A stretch of DNA of 56,548 bases from SAR202 cluster bacterium. Its GTDB lineage: Bacteria > Chloroflexota > Dehalococcoidia > Lucifugimonadales > OSU-TB39. The position numbers were made by a program, and so were the translations under genes. Positions 54,609 through 56,548 of the stretch are shown here, one piece after another (within the stretch, counting starts at the first letter, position 1; each line of letters starts with the position of its first letter). The stretch lies in assembly GCA_009392195.1 (NCBI GenBank), contig VFGY01000024.1, positions 84,481-141,028 on the forward strand. The letters run 5' to 3'. The notes beneath the pieces were generated by a model. It did no database searches, was not told where the DNA came from, and worked only from the letters and a program-made list of their open reading frames with translations.

Positions 54609-55910
54609 CTATCCAACTATCGAGTCATATTTTTCATAAGCCTGATAGCCGGCGTAAATTGCCGATTGGCCCAAATCCTTTTCTATTCTTAATAATTTAT
54701 TATATTTTGAAACTCGTTCACCCCTACTTGGAGCACCAGTTTTTATTTGGCCGGCATTTAGCCCAATCGCCAAATCAACAATTGATGTATCCTCAGTTTC
54801 TCCTGACCTATGACTTAAAATTGTTCCCCAATTAGATTTTTGACCCATACGTGTAGCATTAATGGTTTCAGTTAATGTACCTATCTGATTAGGTTTAATT
54901 AAAACTGCATTCGCTACATTTTGCTTGATACCTTTATCAATCAATTTCGGGTTGGTAGTAAACAAATCATCCCCAACTATTTGTATCTTTTCTCCTAAAT
55001 CTCTAACCATTACCTCCCAACTATCCCAATCATATTCGGAAAATCCGTCCTCTATACTAATTATTGGATAATTGTTAGCCCAATCACGATAAGTATTTAA
55101 CAGCTCAGATGAACTCATCAATAAGTTTTCTCTGTGAAATTTATACTTATTAGATTGACCTTCTAACAATTCAGTAGCTGCTACGTCTAAAGCTATAAAA
55201 CATTGCTCACCTGGCTTGTATTTTGCCTTTTGAATAGCATCAACTATAACCTCTAATGCTTCTTTGTTCGACGTTAACGTGGTACTGAATCCTCCTTCAT
55301 CACCCAACCCAATTATCATACCTTTATCTCTAAGTAATCCTTTTAGTGCTTGAAAGATTTCTGCCCCCGCCCTGAGAGCATCAGCGAATGTTTGAAACCC
55401 AGATGGCACAACCATAAATTCTTGTATGTCAACCGAATCTATAGCATGCCTGCCTCCATTAATAATGTTTAGCATAGGGCATGGCAACAAAAATTCAGAG
55501 CTATCTTGGTTTAAATATCTAAACAAAGGCATGTTTTTGCTAGCAGCACCAGCTTTAGCAATCGCTAAAGAAGTTGCAACTAAAGTATTTCCACCCAATC
55601 TGCTTTTATCAGGTGTACCATCAATTTTTATTAATATTTCGTCCAAATAATTTTGGTCGAAAACCGATTTTCCAACTATCGCTGGTTCTATTTCATTAGC
55701 CACATCTTTAACTGCTGTCAACACACCTTTACCAGAAAATCTATAATCTCTATCTCTTTTTTCTTTTGCTTCTTTGCTACCAGTACTTGACCCAGAAGGT
55801 GCAGCTGCTCTACCCAATACCCCATCAGAAGTATAAACATCTATTTCTATAGTTGGTTCTCCTCGGGAATCTATAATTTCTCTTCCTACAATTTTGGTTA
55901 TTTGACTCAA
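54609..55910 (-). CDS. eno: Enolase
   Basis: A 433-residue phosphopyruvate hydratase. REIIDSRGEPTIEIDV opens the N-terminal domain. LGDEGGFSTTL, SIEDGFSEYDWDSWE (magnesium ligands), GDDLFTTNP and LIKPNQIGTLTETI carry the catalytic Lys, and SHRSGETEDT the second. The start is TTG 55910 overlapping the upstream stop (TTGA). Usual length. Confidence 0.98.
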   Translation of the reverse strand: MSQITKIVGREIIDSRGEPTIEIDVYTSDGVLGRAAAPSGSSTGSKEAKEKRDRDYRFSGKGVLTAVKDVANEIEPAIVGKSVFDQNYLDEILIKIDGTPDKSRLGGNTLVATSLAIAKAGAASKNMPLFRYLNQDSSEFLLPCPMLNIINGGRHAIDSVDIQEFMVVPSGFQTFADALRAGAEIFQALKGLLRDKGMIIGLGDEGGFSTTLTSNKEALEVIVDAIQKAKYKPGEQCFIALDVAATELLEGQSNKYKFHRENLLMSSSELLNTYRDWANNYPIISIEDGFSEYDWDSWEVMVRDLGEKIQIVGDDLFTTNPKLIDKGIKQNVANAVLIKPNQIGTLTETINATRMGQKSNWGTILSHRSGETEDTSIVDLAIGLNAGQIKTGAPSRGERVSKYNKLLRIEKDLGQSAIYAGYQAYEKYDSIVG

Positions 55911-56401
55911 TTATCTTCCTCAAATCTAGATTTTGCTAAATTTACTGCGTCTGAGACTGCCTTTTGGGGATCATCTGAGGTTTTTAGTGCTATTTTATCC
56001 ATATTTGAATTCTCCAAACCCCAAGTATGTAACCCAATTATAGGTTTATTCAATTTAAGAGCAAAGCCAATTTCAGACAGAGTGCCATATCCTCCACCAA
56101 CTGCTATTACGGCATCACTCGATTTTATTATTATCAAATTTCTAGCTTCACCTAAACCCGTACAAATAACGTTATCAACCCACATATTAGCATCTTCTGG
56201 ACTAGAACCTGGTAAAACTCCAATAGTCCTGCCATTATTTGACTTAGCACCTTTGCATACTGCTTCCATAACGCCACCTAACCCCCCACAAATCACATCT
56301 ACTTCATTGGATGCCAAATAGTAACCAATTTCTTCCGCTAAGCCTTCGATTTTTTTCGTAGGAGTTGATGTACCAATCACACCAATTGTTAATCTTCTCA
56401 T
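55907..56401 (-). CDS. LOG/TIGR00725-type Rossmann-fold protein
   Basis: A 164-residue Rossmann-like protein of the LOG (lysine-decarboxylase-like) superfamily, similar to the TIGR00725 group. The N-terminal VIGTSTPTKK, CGGLGGVMEAVCKGA and the later VGGGYGTLSEIGFAL, matching the PGGxGTxxE nucleotide motif in altered form. LOG enzymes release cytokinin bases from nucleotides; the bacterial role in this subgroup is unknown. ATG at 56401. Four-base overlap with eno. Confidence 0.83.
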   Translation of the reverse strand: MRRLTIGVIGTSTPTKKIEGLAEEIGYYLASNEVDVICGGLGGVMEAVCKGAKSNNGRTIGVLPGSSPEDANMWVDNVICTGLGEARNLIIIKSSDAVIAVGGGYGTLSEIGFALKLNKPIIGLHTWGLENSNMDKIALKTSDDPQKAVSDAVNLAKSRFEEDN

Positions 56402-56507
56402 ATATAAATATTTTGTATCATAATTTATTTTAACTTGAATTTATCTCAATAGGGATATAGATGTCTATCGTAAGCAGTCAATCGCCTATGCTTATATAAA
56501 ACCAAAA

Positions 56508-56548
56508 TCAATTATCGACATCTGAAAGTAATTTCACGGCTTCTTTTC
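56508..56548 (-). CDS. Possible C-terminal end of an unidentified gene
   Basis: A frame open to the right edge reads KEAVKLLSDVDN and then TGA at 56510-56508. Its position upstream of the LOG gene in the same direction is plausible, but twelve residues do not identify it. Confidence 0.3.
   Translation of the reverse strand, partial: KEAVKLLSDVDN

Overview
The window is an AT-rich, densely packed bacterial chromosome segment with about 45 protein genes, one tRNA, one riboswitch and no insertion sequence, phage gene or CRISPR array that I can see. Nearly everything is a core or central-metabolism gene. The gene set fits a streamlined, probably aquatic member of the Chloroflexota (SAR202/Dehalococcoidia-like): a Ycf45-type R3H ATPase beside tmk, PdxS/PdxT, paralogous DHDPS-like aldolases, a PIG-L deacetylase, an amidohydrolase and no outer-membrane genes. 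This placement is an inference; I did not compare sequences to any database.

Layout. 1-6.4 kb (minus): hflK-hflC-ybeY-dnaX-ybaB-recR-recO and the start of an amidohydrolase, i.e. a membrane-quality-control and DNA-maintenance run. 6.4-12.1 kb: a plus-strand Gfo/Idh dehydrogenase and sarcosine-oxidase-like flavoenzyme, an unknown minus gene, then a DUF503 gene, tRNA-Pro(GGG), a PIG-L deacetylase and a GT39-type membrane glycosyltransferase. 12.1-22.2 kb (minus): GT2 glycosyltransferase, clpX, clpP, tig, amidase, zinc alcohol dehydrogenase, recF and ligA. 22.3-27.5 kb: cysteine synthase, gyrB (minus) and two tandem DHDPS-like aldolases. 27.5-31.6 kb (plus): a cobalamin riboswitch with terminator controlling btuF-btuC-btuD, then a divergent plsY. 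31.6-42.5 kb (minus): amt, glnA, gltB, gltD (complete ammonium uptake and GS-GOGAT assimilation), then a small selenoprotein, fmt and a membrane-anchored unknown. 42.6-48.7 kb: rnc, glyA (minus), folE, a BioF2-type acetyltransferase, a GT4 glycosyltransferase and a CpsB-type phosphatase. 48.7-56.4 kb (minus): tmk, R3H ATPase, an unknown, pdxT, pdxS, gap, eno and a LOG-like protein.

The most striking item is a gene that ordinary gene calling truncates: at 33303-33578 (minus) an in-frame TGA sits in a CxxU redox motif of a SelW/Rdx-family protein and is followed at the right distance by a bacterial SECIS-like hairpin. Other notable points are an apparent ATT start codon for recF, an HflC carrying an extra C-terminal two-cysteine domain, a cobalamin leader whose terminator, an alternative hairpin and a Shine-Dalgarno-masking hairpin are mutually exclusive, a PIG-L enzyme with Lys in place of the catalytic Asp, and a PlsY with altered catalytic motifs.

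Several starts were moved from the longest open frame to the codon supported by a ribosome-binding site or by family alignment (recO, hflC, PIG-L, recF, gyrB, first aldolase, amt, glyA). TTG starts are frequent here (plsY, pdxT, eno, GT4, BioF2-like).
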